From the NCBI RefSeq assembly GCF_000720325.1, contig NZ_JOJM01000003.1, positions 248,001 to 312,000 of the forward strand: a DNA stretch of 64,000 bases. The letters run 5' to 3'. A program made the position numbers and the translations under genes. This DNA is from Streptomyces sp. NRRL B-1347. Its GTDB lineage: Bacteria; Actinomycetota; Actinomycetes; Streptomycetales; Streptomycetaceae. The stretch's first letter is position 1; every line of letters starts with the position of its first letter. Below are positions 63,446-64,000 of this stretch, piece after piece. The notes below the pieces were generated by a model that was not told the DNA's origin, did no database searches, and was given only the letters and a program-made list of their open reading frames with translations.

Positions 63446-64000
63446 CGATCCGCGTGCTGATCGCCGACGACCAGGCCATGGTGCGTGAGGCCTTCTCCGT
63501 CCTGCTCGGCGTCCAGCAGGACCTCGACGTCGTGGCCGCGGTCGAGGACGGCGCCGCGGCGGTGGCCCGCGCCGCGGAACTGCGGCCCGACGTCGTCGTG
63601 ATGGACATCCGCATGCCCGGCCTCGACGGCATCGAGGCGACCCGCCGCATCACCGCCGACCCCGCCTCACGGACGAAGGTCCTGGTCCTGACGACCTTCA
63701 ACCTCGACGAGTACGTGTACGAGGCGCTGCGCGCCGGGGCGAGCGGCTTCCTCCTCAAGGACGCCTCCGGCCTCGAACTCGCCGACGGCATCAGGGTGGT
63801 GGCCCGCGGCGAGGCCCTCCTCTCCCCGGCGCTCACCAAGCGGCTCATCACGGAGTTCGCCCGCATCGGCCCGGCCGCGAAGCGGCCCACCGGCGTGGCC
63901 GTCGACCGGCTCACCGCACGCGAGACCGAAGTCCTCGTGCAGGTCGCCCAGGGCCTGTCCAACGCGGAGATCGCCACGGCCCTCACCGTCGCCGAGGAGA
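63442..64000 (+). CDS. NarL/LuxR-family response regulator (runs off right edge)
   Basis: First 186 codons of a response regulator, ATG overlapping the kinase stop. Receiver domain with IADDQAMVREAF, phospho-Asp in VVMDIRMPGLDG and Lys in FLLKDASGLE; the beginning of the LuxR helix-turn-helix is present (LTARETEVLVQVAQGLSNAEIATALTVAEE) and is cut by the window edge. It forms a two-component system with the kinase before it. Confidence 0.92.
   Translation, partial: MTIRVLIADDQAMVREAFSVLLGVQQDLDVVAAVEDGAAAVARAAELRPDVVVMDIRMPGLDGIEATRRITADPASRTKVLVLTTFNLDEYVYEALRAGASGFLLKDASGLELADGIRVVARGEALLSPALTKRLITEFARIGPAAKRPTGVAVDRLTARETEVLVQVAQGLSNAEIATALTVAEE

Overview
This is high-GC (roughly 72-73% by eye), densely coded actinobacterial DNA with many GTG starts, ATGA/GTGA stop-start overlaps and AGGAGG-type ribosome binding sites. 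The gene content points to Streptomyces or a very close relative: a ClpP3-ClpP4 operon with a PopR-like XRE activator, XRE/DUF5753 and DUF574 methyltransferase pairs, PucR regulators, many Tat/Sec-secreted enzymes, and a large NRPS-PKS cluster. I saw no rRNA, tRNA, CRISPR array, transposase or plasmid/phage genes.

1-13167, mostly chromosomal housekeeping and secreted enzymes. Left to right: a GNAT fragment running off the left edge, an XRE/TPR regulator, a secreted M64 metallopeptidase, an M20 amidohydrolase, a SecD-SecF fusion, a small secreted protein, an intergenic array of 28-bp and 32-bp tandem repeats, the PopR-like activator, clpP4 and clpP3, a secreted peptidylarginine-deiminase-like enzyme, a PNPOx-fold protein and a cupin. 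A shared TTCGCC-N3-GGCAGA element sits twice before the activator and once before clpP3, so the proteolysis regulon can be read from the sequence.

13822-40439, the biosynthetic cluster, nine cistrons all on the + strand. NRPS1 (13822-28846, broken by a frameshifting deletion at 18408/18409) reads: vestigial C, C-A-T, C*-A-T-E, C-A-T, C-A-T. NRPS2 (28857-35960) reads: KS, degenerate AT, T, C-A-T, epimerase-like domain. It is followed by a KAS III-like enzyme, a discrete ACP, an acyl-CoA dehydrogenase, an FkbH-type HAD protein and a 3-hydroxyacyl-CoA dehydrogenase. The last four are the set that builds hydroxymalonyl-ACP from a glycolytic C3 unit. No FkbG-type O-methyltransferase, acyltransferase, thioesterase, MbtH protein, transporter or cluster regulator is visible next to it. 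The product is best described as a five-residue peptide carrying a hydroxymalonate-derived C2 unit, released by an unknown route. The first C domain is of the type that follows an epimerase, so NRPS2 may act before NRPS1.

40479-64000: a large secreted subtilisin-like protease, a LysR regulator divergent from a cupin gene (with a truncated DoxX-like remnant behind it), two PucR-type regulators around an XRE/DUF574 pair, a PhoD phosphodiesterase with a small partner, and a decayed locus at 53.1-55.2 kb. There an ABC ATPase has lost residues after its Walker A motif, and a permease and a histidine kinase have both lost their 5' ends at one junction. The remainder holds a DUF1326 protein behind CsoR-like operators, a MmcQ/YjbR protein, a PhoX-like secreted protein, an orphan NarL-type response regulator, an O-methyltransferase, a STAS-GAF protein, a GNAT/TetR divergent pair, and a NarL-type two-component system running off the right edge.
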